Below, piece after piece: positions 16,032-23,877 of a stretch of DNA of 64,000 nt. A model generated the notes under the pieces. That model had not been told where the DNA came from. It was given only the letters and a program-made list of their open reading frames with translations, and made no database searches. The stretch comes from Streptomyces sp. NBC_01237 (GTDB taxonomy: Bacteria; Actinomycetota; Actinomycetes; Streptomycetales; Streptomycetaceae). The stretch is from positions 1,984,001-2,048,000 of the forward strand of contig NZ_CP108508.1 of NCBI RefSeq assembly GCF_035917275.1. Reading direction: 5' to 3'. The translations under genes were made by a program, and so were the position numbers. Positions within the stretch are counted from its first letter, which is position 1; every line of letters begins with the position of its first letter.

Positions 16032-18062
16032 TCACCGGTGGGTGGGGGTGTGCGGGGCCCAGCCGTCCTCGCCCGCGAGGTAGTCGCCCACCTCGTGGCG
16101 GGCGGCCTCGGCCGGGGTGAGCTGCGGCCGGTCGGCGGTGACGGCGGCGCCGGGACCGTACGTCCGGTACTCGGCGAAGCGCGCCTCCCGCCACGGGAAG
16201 CCGCTCATATCGGTCCAGGGGCTCGCCCTGACGGCGGCGGGCAGCAGGGTCTCGCGGATCAGGACCTGGCCGATGGCGTCGGGGTTGCCGCTCGGGTGCC
16301 AGGGCCGGCCGAGGTGGAAGGAGTCCGCGGGTGCGTCGCTGATGATCCGGCTCCGGGTGATCAGGAAGCCGTACGGATTGTCCTTCCAGGTCGAAGCGGC
16401 CGTGATGTAGCCGTTGTTGGTGTCGGAGCCACGGCTGAGCGCCTTGATCACCGAGTTCTCGATGACGGTGGTGGCGCGGCCGTAGATGAAGTCGACGTCG
16501 CCCTCGATGTACGAGTCCGTGAGGTAGACCCGCGCCTTCTGGGTGAGGACGGGGGTGTCGGTCATCAGGGTGTCCTGGTTGCCGAGGAAGGCGGTGTCCG
16601 TGAAGGTCAGCCGGTCGCCGGTGGTCTTCACGGCGAGGGCCTGCTCACCGTTCAGCTCGACGGCCGCCTCGTCGAAATCGTTGGAGAAGGTCAGGTTGCG
16701 GGCGGTGAAGTCGTTGCCCTCGACGACCACGGTGGCGCTGCCCCAGGAGCCCTGGGTGGTGCCGTCCGGCTTGAGTTCACCGGACGGGGTGTCGAAGACG
16801 ATCAGGGTGTCCGCGCGGTCCCGTCCGGTGCCGACGAGGGAGACGTATCGCTGGTCCCTCCCGATCCGCACGTGCTCGCGGTAGGTGCCGGGCGCGAGCC
16901 GGACCGTGACCCGTCCCTCGTTGCCCGCGGGCACGGCGTCGACGGCGGACTGCACGGTCGGGTAGTCGGCGGGGACGCGGAGCACGGTGTCGGTGCCGAT
17001 GTCCTTGCGCGGTCCGGCGTGGCGGGTGACCAGTGCGGGTACGTCGGCGGCGCGGTCCAGGGTGTACGGGTAGAAGTCGCGCGGTTCGAACGCGGTGCCC
17101 CGGGCGTCGGTGCGGCCCCGGGTGTTCTTCAGGATCGAGCCGCGCTGGACCAGTTCGGCGGTGGCGTCGGCCTGGTAGGGGTGCTGGACATCGCGGTAGT
17201 AGCTGTTCTCGATGACCATCTTCGTGGCGCCGCGGGCCCAGTTGCCGTACGTCCACAGCGGGTCCCCGTCCGCGACCTGCGCGGAGAGGTAGTTGTTGTA
17301 GAGGTGGGCGTAGGCGCAGTTGTCGACGGACGGGTTGCGCTGCTTGGTGCCGCTGAACCAGTTGTGGTCGATGGTGATCTGCGTCTTGACGTTCTCGGTC
17401 CAGCCGATGCCGAACGCCTTGTTGTGCTGGTCGAAGCGGTTGTAGGAGACGGTGATGTACTCGCTGTCCTTGCGGATGTCCAGGAGCCCGTCGCCCATGT
17501 GCGTGAGCCGGTTGTGGTCGATCCACACGTGGTCGACGGAGTCCATCTGGATGGCGTCGAAGTCGGTGGTCTTGCCGTCCCAGTCGCCCTCGACGTAGGA
17601 GTCGCGGATGGTGAGGTTGCGGATGATGACGTTGCTGGTGCCGGGGTTCAGGTGCAGTTCGCCGTGGACGATCTCGGCGGTGTCGCCGACGCCGACGATC
17701 GTCTTGTTCGAGGTCACGTCGATGTCGTGGCCGAAGGGTTCGACGGCGAGGGAGCCGGCGACGCGGATGATGTAGGGCTCGCTCGCGCCGGCGTAGCGCG
17801 CCAGGTCCGCCTGGGTGGAGACGGTGACGACCCTGCCCCCTCGGCCGCCGGTGGTCCCGCCGGCCAGCGAGGCGAAGCCGTGCGGCGTGTCCGTCCAGGT
17901 GCGGTCGGCGGCGGGCCGTCCGGCGGACGGGCCGTCGGCGGTCGCGGGGGTGGCGGCGGTCGCGGCGCCGGGGGCGCTCGGCAGCAGGAAGGCGGCGGCC
18001 AGGGCGAGCGCCGTGGCCAGGGTTCGTGCTCGGGCTCTGGTGCGCTGGGTACGGAGGTGCAT
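16032..18062 (-). CDS. Secreted bifunctional pectate lyase (PL1) and pectin methylesterase (CE8)
   Basis: A 676-residue exported protein with two catalytic domains. After a signal peptide (residues 1-35), residues about 50-350 are a PL1 beta-helix: IVGVGDTAEIVHGELHL, NVIIRNLTIRDS, HVWIDHNRLTHMGDGLLDIR and VKTQITIDHNWFSGTKQRNP. Residues about 360-665 are a CE8 pectinesterase: VQSAVDAVPAGNEGRVTVRL, FLGNQDTLMT (catalytic Gln/Asp), YIEGDVDFIYGRATTVIENS (catalytic Asp) and SFHLGRPWHP. De-esterification by CE8 produces the pectate that PL1 cuts, so one chain couples both steps. All key motifs appear intact in both halves. It is 80 nt upstream of the solute-binding protein gene. Confidence 0.93.
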   Translation of the reverse strand: MHLRTQRTRARARTLATALALAAAFLLPSAPGAATAATPATADGPSAGRPAADRTWTDTPHGFASLAGGTTGGRGGRVVTVSTQADLARYAGASEPYIIRVAGSLAVEPFGHDIDVTSNKTIVGVGDTAEIVHGELHLNPGTSNVIIRNLTIRDSYVEGDWDGKTTDFDAIQMDSVDHVWIDHNRLTHMGDGLLDIRKDSEYITVSYNRFDQHNKAFGIGWTENVKTQITIDHNWFSGTKQRNPSVDNCAYAHLYNNYLSAQVADGDPLWTYGNWARGATKMVIENSYYRDVQHPYQADATAELVQRGSILKNTRGRTDARGTAFEPRDFYPYTLDRAADVPALVTRHAGPRKDIGTDTVLRVPADYPTVQSAVDAVPAGNEGRVTVRLAPGTYREHVRIGRDQRYVSLVGTGRDRADTLIVFDTPSGELKPDGTTQGSWGSATVVVEGNDFTARNLTFSNDFDEAAVELNGEQALAVKTTGDRLTFTDTAFLGNQDTLMTDTPVLTQKARVYLTDSYIEGDVDFIYGRATTVIENSVIKALSRGSDTNNGYITAASTWKDNPYGFLITRSRIISDAPADSFHLGRPWHPSGNPDAIGQVLIRETLLPAAVRASPWTDMSGFPWREARFAEYRTYGPGAAVTADRPQLTPAEAARHEVGDYLAGEDGWAPHTPTHR

Positions 18063-18104
18063 CGTTGCGGCTCCCTACGGGCGTGCGGGCGTCGTGGTGG
18101 CGGG

Positions 18105-18308
18105 GGTTCGGTCCGTGGGCGGACGCGTGGGTGAGGGTTCGGTGCGTGGTGCGGACATGCCGGTGCGGTGGGGTGCGTGGGCGGGCGCTTCGGTGCGGTT
18201 CGGTGCGTGGGCGGGCGCTTCGGTGCGGGTTCAGTCCGTGGGCGGGGCATTCGGTACGCGTCCAGCCCGTGGGCGGGCGCTTCGGTGACGGTTCAGTCCG
18301 TGGTGCGG
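18105..18308. repeat. Degenerate 30-31 bp tandem repeat array
   Basis: About six and a half imperfect copies of a 30-31 bp unit with core CGTGGGCGGGCGCTTCGGTG fill nearly all of the gap between the GH43 gene and the PL1-CE8 gene. The two central copies (about 18170-18230) are nearly identical. The last copy runs into the final codons of the GH43 gene. The strand bias is strong (G-rich on the plus strand). No promoter could be separated from the repeat. Confidence 0.75.
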
Positions 18309-19822
18309 AACGCGGTGAAGTCGGCGGTTCCGGCCGGTCCCGCCCCCGTCGGCGCGGTGGCGAAGAGCCCGAGGAGGGCGCCCACCCATCGCCAGGGCGT
18401 CGCCGCGAAGACCTGGCCCGAGGGGCGGAAGCCGTCGCCGGTGTCGGCGAGGAAGCGGCAGCGGGCACCGGAGGTGACCTCGATGCGCAGCCGAGCCGTG
18501 CCACCGGGCGCGGGCCGGGGGTACTCGGCGTCGCGTTCGCGCTCGGCGACGGTCTCCGCGTACCGGTGCACGAGCCGGGCCGCCCCGTCCGTACCCGCCT
18601 CCAGGCCGATCCAGCCGAACGCGTCCCCCAGCACCGCGAGTCCGGCCCTGGCGCCCGGTTCCCCGCTGTTCAGGGTCAGGCCGACCTCGACGGCGAACGT
18701 CTCGGCGGGCAGCCGCTGGACCAGCACGTTCGGCAGGGCCCGCAGGTCGTGCGCGTACCCGGTCCGAACGCAGGCGAGCCGCAGTCCGTCCCCCGCGTGC
18801 TCGACCGTCCAGCCGGGACGCGGGTTGGCGGTCCACTGCCACTGCCTGCCGTACCGCCCGCCGGGGAAGTCGTCCCCGCACGCCGGGGCCTCGACCGGCT
18901 GGGCGGGCACGTCGGGCTTGGTGTGCACGGAGACGGGTTCGCCCTCGTCGCCGATGACGGGCCAGCCCCGCTCGTCCCAGCGCATCGGCTGGAGGTGGAC
19001 GACCCGCCCGTACGCCCCCCGGGCCTGGAAGTGCAGGAACCAGTCCGTGCCCGCCGCGGTGCGCACCCAGCCGCCCTGGTGCGGCCCGTTGACGTCGGTC
19101 GTCCCCTGCGCGAGGACGACGCGCTCCTCGTAAGGGCCGAAGAACTCCCGGGAGCGGAAGGCCCCCTGCCAGCCGGTCTCCACCCCGCCGGCCGGGGCGA
19201 AGATCCAGAAGTAGCCGTCGTGGCGGTAGAGCTTGGGGCCTTCGAGGGTGAACCAGCCGGGGATCAGGTCGGCGTCGACGAGCGTCGTGCCCTCGTCGAG
19301 CAGTTCGCGGCCGTCGGGGCTCATACGGTGGCCGGTGAGCCGGTTCTTGATGCCGGAGCGGGACTTGGCCCAGGCGTGCACGAGGTACGCCTCGCCGGTC
19401 TCCTCGTCCCAGAGCGGGCAGGCGTCGATCAGTCCCTTTCCCGCCTTGACCAGGTGCGGGGCGCTCCACGGGCCCCGGATGTGCGCGGCGTTGATCTGCT
19501 GGATGCCGTGGTCGGGGTCGCCCCAGAAGATCCAGAACCGTCCGGCGTGGTGCCGGAGGGAGGGGGCCCACACACCGCGGTCGTGGCGCGGCACGGCGAA
19601 GTCGGCGGCGGGCTCCAGCCGGTCCAGCGCATGGCCGATGAGCGTCCAGTTGACGAGGTCGCGGGAGTGCAGCAGCGGCAGGCCGGGCGCCCGGCCGAAG
19701 CTGGAGGCGGTGAGGTAGTGGTCCTCGCCGACCCGGACGACGTCCGGGTCGGACCAGTCCGCGTTCAGGACGGGGTTGCGGTACGTGCCGTCGCCGAGGT
19801 CGGCGGTCCAGGGCCGGCTCAC
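18293..19822 (-). CDS. Glycoside hydrolase family 43 (beta-xylosidase/arabinofuranosidase-like)
   Basis: A 509-residue two-domain enzyme with no signal peptide. The five-blade propeller starts with NPVLNADWSDPDVVRVGEDH, which carries the catalytic base Asp. A second acidic site is in IDACPLWDEETGEAYLVHAW, and the likely acid Glu is in FTLEGPKLYRHDGYFWIF. Residues about 330-505 form the concanavalin-like GH43 C-terminal domain. It probably trims imported oligosaccharides in the cytoplasm. The GTG start overlaps the DUF6807 stop, making it the last gene of the five-gene operon starting at 23658. The exact sugar specificity is not determinable. Confidence 0.9.
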   Translation of the reverse strand: MSRPWTADLGDGTYRNPVLNADWSDPDVVRVGEDHYLTASSFGRAPGLPLLHSRDLVNWTLIGHALDRLEPAADFAVPRHDRGVWAPSLRHHAGRFWIFWGDPDHGIQQINAAHIRGPWSAPHLVKAGKGLIDACPLWDEETGEAYLVHAWAKSRSGIKNRLTGHRMSPDGRELLDEGTTLVDADLIPGWFTLEGPKLYRHDGYFWIFAPAGGVETGWQGAFRSREFFGPYEERVVLAQGTTDVNGPHQGGWVRTAAGTDWFLHFQARGAYGRVVHLQPMRWDERGWPVIGDEGEPVSVHTKPDVPAQPVEAPACGDDFPGGRYGRQWQWTANPRPGWTVEHAGDGLRLACVRTGYAHDLRALPNVLVQRLPAETFAVEVGLTLNSGEPGARAGLAVLGDAFGWIGLEAGTDGAARLVHRYAETVAERERDAEYPRPAPGGTARLRIEVTSGARCRFLADTGDGFRPSGQVFAATPWRWVGALLGLFATAPTGAGPAGTADFTAFRTTD

Positions 19823-20643
19823 GCGGTCACGACCTTGCGGACGAGGGCGGCGGCGGTGTCCCGGTCGAGCCTGCCGTCGGCGATGACGGTGACGACCCGG
19901 CGGACGACGGTGGCCCCGGCGGCGACGGGCAGCCTGCGGTCGGCGGCGAGGGAGGAGCCGACGCCGGGGTACTCGGTGGTCCGGACGAACCAGGGGTCGC
20001 GCCGGGTCTCGTCGGTGGCCCCGGCGAAGACGAGGGTCCAGCCGTCCCCGGTGAGCGCCAGCCAGTCGGCGGCGCTGCCGTGCACCGCGTCCTCGCCGTC
20101 CAGGGTCCCGCTGAACACGGCGGGGGCGGCGGGCTCCTTGGGCGCGCGCCAGAAGAAGCCGCCGTACCCGGCGCCGGGGCGGCCGTTGGTGGCGGGGCTG
20201 CCGATGGACAGGCCGGTGGTGCCCCGGTTGGTGAGGGAGAAGGAGAAGTCGAGTGCCCAGGCGGTGTCGGAGAGTCCGGTGACGGCGACGGTGCGGTGCT
20301 CGCGCAGCAGTTCGGCGCCGTCGGCCTCCCAGCTGAGTTCCTCCACGAAGCCGTCCGGGTCGCGGAGTTTCCAGCCGAGGTGGCGCTGCACCCCATGGTT
20401 GTCGAGTTCGGTGGGGCCCTGGTCGCGGACGAAGGTGCGGCCGCCCCAGAAGTTGTGCCCGGCCACATCGGGTACGGCGACGGAGGCCCCCAGGTGGTGG
20501 AGGTGATCGGCGGGGTGCTCCTCGGTGACGGGGGTGCCCGCGAGGGTGGTGACGGGGTGGAGGTAGGGGCGGCCGTCGCTCCCGGGCCGGTAGCTGTAGC
20601 GGCCGACGGGGCGGCCCGCGCAGCTGAGGAGTGCGGTGGTCAT
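19819..20643 (-). CDS. DUF6807 (PmoA-like) family protein
   Basis: A 274-residue cytoplasmic protein of the family often mislabelled methane oxygenase PmoA, now DUF6807. Family features are RPYLHPVTTLAGTPVTEEHP, the His-rich HPADHLHHLGASVAVPDVAG, and a later GGFFWRAP. The conserved histidines suggest a metal or carbohydrate site. Such proteins are commonly encoded beside Gfo/Idh oxidoreductases in sugar operons, as here, and no methane chemistry is implied. Start and stop both overlap neighbours by 4 nt. The biochemical role is unknown. Confidence 0.85.
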   Translation of the reverse strand: MTTALLSCAGRPVGRYSYRPGSDGRPYLHPVTTLAGTPVTEEHPADHLHHLGASVAVPDVAGHNFWGGRTFVRDQGPTELDNHGVQRHLGWKLRDPDGFVEELSWEADGAELLREHRTVAVTGLSDTAWALDFSFSLTNRGTTGLSIGSPATNGRPGAGYGGFFWRAPKEPAAPAVFSGTLDGEDAVHGSAADWLALTGDGWTLVFAGATDETRRDPWFVRTTEYPGVGSSLAADRRLPVAAGATVVRRVVTVIADGRLDRDTAAALVRKVVTA

Positions 20644-21809
20644 GGGGTACTCACCTCACGGGGTCGCGCCCAGGGGACGCCTAGTTCGGAGAAGAGGCTG
20701 AGGGTGTCGGCGCCCCGGGCGACCGTGGCGTCGATGCCGCGGACGATCCGGCGCACGCCGGTGGTGCCCGTGGCGGGCCCGGTGTGCCAGGCGTCGGCGG
20801 GCAGCGGGGTGGGGTCGGGGGCGGTGCGGACGGCTTCGACGACGCGCATGAACGCGCCGGTGCGGTGCGGCGGTACGAGGAGTGCGGTGCCGGTGGCGAG
20901 GTGGGCGGCCAGGTTCTCCAGGAGGTCGGTGCGCCCGTGGACGGTCTCCTCGGGGCCGTGGCCGGAGCGCTGGAGGAGCACCCGGTCCTGCTTGTACCAG
21001 AAGGTGATCCGGCCGCGGTCGCCGTGGACGATCACATAGGGGTCCGCGTCCTGTTCCGCGCAGAGGGTGACGGCGGCGGTGACCGGCAGTCCGTCCGTGG
21101 TGGTGATGCGGACGCTGCTGGTGTCGTCCGCCTCGATGTCATGGGCCCGGAACAGTTCGGTCTCGATGCGGGCCACGTCCGTCGCCCGGCCCCTGTCGGC
21201 GAGTTCGAGTGCGGTGGCGACGGCGTGGGCGAGGGGGTTGGTGAGGACGCCGTCGACCACGTCGACGGTGCCGAGCCTGCGGCGTCCGGCCCAGGGCGCG
21301 CGCCGGTAGTAGGCGTCGTCGCGGACCCAGGCGCCGGCCGCGCCGATGCCCCGGAGGGTGCCGACGGCGCCTTCGCGGACGAGTTCGCGGACGGCGGGCA
21401 CGGCGTGCGAGCCGAAGGACTGGAAGCCGATCTGGCAGGCGATGCCGGACGCCCGTACGCCGTCGCTCAGGCGGGTGAAGTCGGCGTAGGTGGCGGCGGG
21501 CGGCTTCTCCAGGAGGAGGTGGACGCCGCGGGCGGCAGCCGCCAGGGCCAGTTCGGTGTGGGTCTGGATGGGGGTGCAGATGATGGCGGCACGGGCCCCG
21601 GTGGAGTCGAGGAGCGCCCCGAAGTCGGTCGACTGGGAGGGGAGCTCACCGGCGAAGGGGGCGAGTTCCGCCTCGGTCAGCGGCTGGAGTTCACAGATCC
21701 CGGCGAGGCGGACGAGGCCCTGGTGCTGGAGGCGGCGGATGTTGGCGAGGTGCCGGCGGCCGTGGCCCCTGGCCCCGGCGAGCACGATGGGCAGCGGGGT
21801 GGGAGTCAT
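20640..21809 (-). CDS. Gfo/Idh/MocA family NAD(P)-dependent oxidoreductase
   Basis: A 389-residue sugar oxidoreductase. The N-terminal Rossmann fold has PIVLAGARGHGRRHLANIRR; the conserved EKP motif occurs as HLLLEKPPAATYADFTRLSD; the C-terminal alpha/beta domain contains GTLRGIGAAGAWVRDDAYYR and a His-containing TNPLAHAVATALELADRG. Family members oxidise or epimerise sugar hydroxyls. The start is the ATG at 21809, 8 nt after the permease gene ends; the longer open frame upstream is a shadow of the permease. It is translationally coupled to DUF6807 and probably processes the imported saccharide. Confidence 0.9.
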   Translation of the reverse strand: MTPTPLPIVLAGARGHGRRHLANIRRLQHQGLVRLAGICELQPLTEAELAPFAGELPSQSTDFGALLDSTGARAAIICTPIQTHTELALAAAARGVHLLLEKPPAATYADFTRLSDGVRASGIACQIGFQSFGSHAVPAVRELVREGAVGTLRGIGAAGAWVRDDAYYRRAPWAGRRRLGTVDVVDGVLTNPLAHAVATALELADRGRATDVARIETELFRAHDIEADDTSSVRITTTDGLPVTAAVTLCAEQDADPYVIVHGDRGRITFWYKQDRVLLQRSGHGPEETVHGRTDLLENLAAHLATGTALLVPPHRTGAFMRVVEAVRTAPDPTPLPADAWHTGPATGTTGVRRIVRGIDATVARGADTLSLFSELGVPWARPREVSTP

Positions 21810-21817
21810 GGGTGCGA

Positions 21818-22732
21818 TCAGCCCTTCACGGCGCCGGCGCTGAAGCCGGTGATCAGCCACTTCTGGATGAAGGCGAAGACGATCACCACGGGTACCGCGG
21901 CGATGACTCCGCCCGCGGCGAGCGCGCCCAGGTCGACGCTGTCGGCGCCGATGAGGGTGTTCAGGCCGACCGGGATCGTCTGCTTGTCCTGCTCGCTGAG
22001 AAACATCAGGGCGAACAGGAAGTGGTTCCAGCTGTGCACGAAGGCGAAGGAGCCGACGGCGATCAGTCCGGGCCGCAGCAGCGGCAGGACGACCGCGCAG
22101 AAGGCCCGGAAGCGCGAGCAGCCGTCCACCCAGGCCGCCTCCTCCAGCGTGGTGGGCACGTTCTTGATGAAACCGCTGATCAGGATGATCGACAGGGGCA
22201 GCTGGAAGACGGTCTCCGCGATGATGACGCTCCCCAGGGAGTTGATCATCTGGAGGTTCTTGAAAATCTCGAAGAGCGGTACGAGCATCAGCGCGCCCGG
22301 GATGAACTGGGAGCAGAGCAGCGCCAGCATGAAGGCGTTCTTGATCCTGAAGTCGAAGCGGGCGAGGGCGTAGCCCCCGGCCAGCGCCACCAGCGTCGTG
22401 GTAAACAGGGTGGCGACGCCGACGATCATGCTGTTCTGGAAGAAGACGGCGAAACTGCGCTCGTTCCAGACCTTGGAGAAGTGCTCGCCGGTCATCGGCC
22501 AGGGCACCAGTGAGGTGGAGCCCGCGGGCCGCACGGCGAACAGGAACATCCAGTAGAACGGGATGAGGGTGAAGAGCAGATAGATGCCCAGTGGCACATA
22601 GATCTGCCAACGCGGTACGTCGTCGAAGGCGCGCTCACGCCCTCGGCGGCGGGGCGGGGCCGGCGGCGGGGTGTCGTCGCGGGGCGGGAGGGCGGAGCCG
22701 GTGCCGTGCTTCTCGGCGAGGGCGGCAGTCAC
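21818..22732 (-). CDS. Carbohydrate ABC transporter permease, MalG type
   Basis: A 304-residue inner-membrane permease with about six transmembrane segments starting at YVPLGIYLLFTLIPFYWMFL. The EAA loop that docks the ATPase is EEAAWVDGCSRFRAFCAVVL followed by LPLLRPG. A Pro/Arg-rich cytoplasmic N-terminus of about 40 residues precedes the first segment. Its GTG start overlaps the MalF-type gene by 4 nt. With the partner permease it forms the translocation pore; neither the ATPase gene nor the solute-binding gene is adjacent. Confidence 0.94.
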   Translation of the reverse strand: MTAALAEKHGTGSALPPRDDTPPPAPPRRRGRERAFDDVPRWQIYVPLGIYLLFTLIPFYWMFLFAVRPAGSTSLVPWPMTGEHFSKVWNERSFAVFFQNSMIVGVATLFTTTLVALAGGYALARFDFRIKNAFMLALLCSQFIPGALMLVPLFEIFKNLQMINSLGSVIIAETVFQLPLSIILISGFIKNVPTTLEEAAWVDGCSRFRAFCAVVLPLLRPGLIAVGSFAFVHSWNHFLFALMFLSEQDKQTIPVGLNTLIGADSVDLGALAAGGVIAAVPVVIVFAFIQKWLITGFSAGAVKG

Positions 22733-23658
22733 TTGTGGTCGCCTCCGAACTTGCTCAGGCGCAGATAGACGATCGAGCAGAAGAGGAGGATCACGAAGGC
22801 GACGGTGGTGAGCGCGGAGGCGTAGCCGAAGTCGTGGCCCTCGATGCCGGTGTTGGCGACGTAGAGCGGCAGGGTGGTGGTCTCGCCCGCCGGACCGCCG
22901 CCGGTGAGGGTGTAGAGCAGGTCGACGTTGTTGAACTCCCAGACACCGCGCAGCAGGGTGGACAGGATGATCGCGTCGCGCAGGTGCGGCAGGGTGATGT
23001 GGAAGAACTGGCGCAGCCGCCCGGCGCCGTCGACCGAGGCCGCCTCGTACAGCTCCTTGGAGACGGACTGGAGGTCGGCGAGGATGAGGATGGCGAAGAA
23101 GGGGACGCCGCGCCAGAGTTCGGCGACGGTCGCGGCCCAGAAGACGGTGCCGGTGTCCGAGAGGACGGAGGTGCCGTAGTCACCGATCCCGGCGTCCGCG
23201 AGGTATCGGCTGAAGCCGGTCGAGGAGTTGTAGAGCAGGATCCAGATGGTGCTGGTCAGCACCCCGGAGACGGCCCACGGCGAGAAGACCATGGCGCGGG
23301 AGATGCCGCGGCCGACGAAGGACTGGTTGACGATCAGGGCCAGGGCGAGGCCGAGCGTCAGCTGGAGCGCGACCTGGGTGACCACCCACTGGGCGCTGAA
23401 GCCCAGCGTCGTCCAGAACTGGTCGTCCTCGGTGAAGATCCGGGTGAAGTTGTCGAATCCGGCGAAGCCGTTCCGCCACGGCTTGGTGACGTTGTAGTTC
23501 TGCAGACTGTAGTAGAAGACGCTGATCACCGGGTAGGCGATGAAGCCCAGCATCAGCAGCCCGGCCGGGGCGATCAGCAGGTACGGCAGTCGGCGGGGGC
23601 TCGCCGAACGGCGCCGGGGCACCTTGGGCGGTTTGGCCACGGCTGCGGCTTGGGCCAT
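22729..23658 (-). CDS. Carbohydrate ABC transporter permease, MalF type
   Basis: A 309-residue permease with about six transmembrane segments starting at RLPYLLIAPAGLLMLGFIAY. The EAA loop is YEAASVDGAGRLRQFFHITL then PHLRD. The ATG at 23658 has GGAG 8 nt upstream; an in-frame start at 23718 would add 20 uncharacteristic residues. It is the first gene of the operon 23658 to 18293. An AAGCGCTT palindrome about 60 nt upstream is the probable LacI-family operator. The ATPase must be supplied in trans, as is usual for Streptomyces sugar transporters that share MsiK. Confidence 0.94.
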   Translation of the reverse strand: MAQAAAVAKPPKVPRRRSASPRRLPYLLIAPAGLLMLGFIAYPVISVFYYSLQNYNVTKPWRNGFAGFDNFTRIFTEDDQFWTTLGFSAQWVVTQVALQLTLGLALALIVNQSFVGRGISRAMVFSPWAVSGVLTSTIWILLYNSSTGFSRYLADAGIGDYGTSVLSDTGTVFWAATVAELWRGVPFFAILILADLQSVSKELYEAASVDGAGRLRQFFHITLPHLRDAIILSTLLRGVWEFNNVDLLYTLTGGGPAGETTTLPLYVANTGIEGHDFGYASALTTVAFVILLFCSIVYLRLSKFGGDHK

Positions 23659-23716
23659 GACACGTCTCCGTTCTCTGTGAAGTGCGGGGCGGGGCGGGGT
23701 CCCGCGTGGTGTGCGC

Positions 23717-23724
23717 AAGCGCTT
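23717..23724. promoter_or_regulatory. Candidate LacI-family operator before the sugar ABC operon
   Basis: The perfect palindrome AAGCGCTT, in the context GCGCAAGCGCTTCCCGC, lies 59 nt upstream of the first permease start. This is the classic core of LacI/GalR operators that control Streptomyces sugar ABC operons. No LacI gene is in the window. The rest of the 23659-23877 gap is GC-rich with no gene. Confidence 0.5.
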
Positions 23725-23877
23725 CCCGCATGGCGTTCGGCGGGCCGAACGGGGCGGTGCGCCGGGGTTCCGTACGGCCCTCTCGGGCCGCTTCCTCGTT
23801 CACCGGCTCCGTCGGCCGCGTTGCGTACCGGCTTCGGGGCCGCGTCGCGTACGGGCTTCGCCGGCCGCGGCCCTCGC

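Noticed and set aside
19819..20643. Particulate methane monooxygenase subunit
   Set aside because: The PmoA label sometimes given to this family is a historical misannotation. The protein is soluble, lacks membrane helices and sits in a sugar operon.
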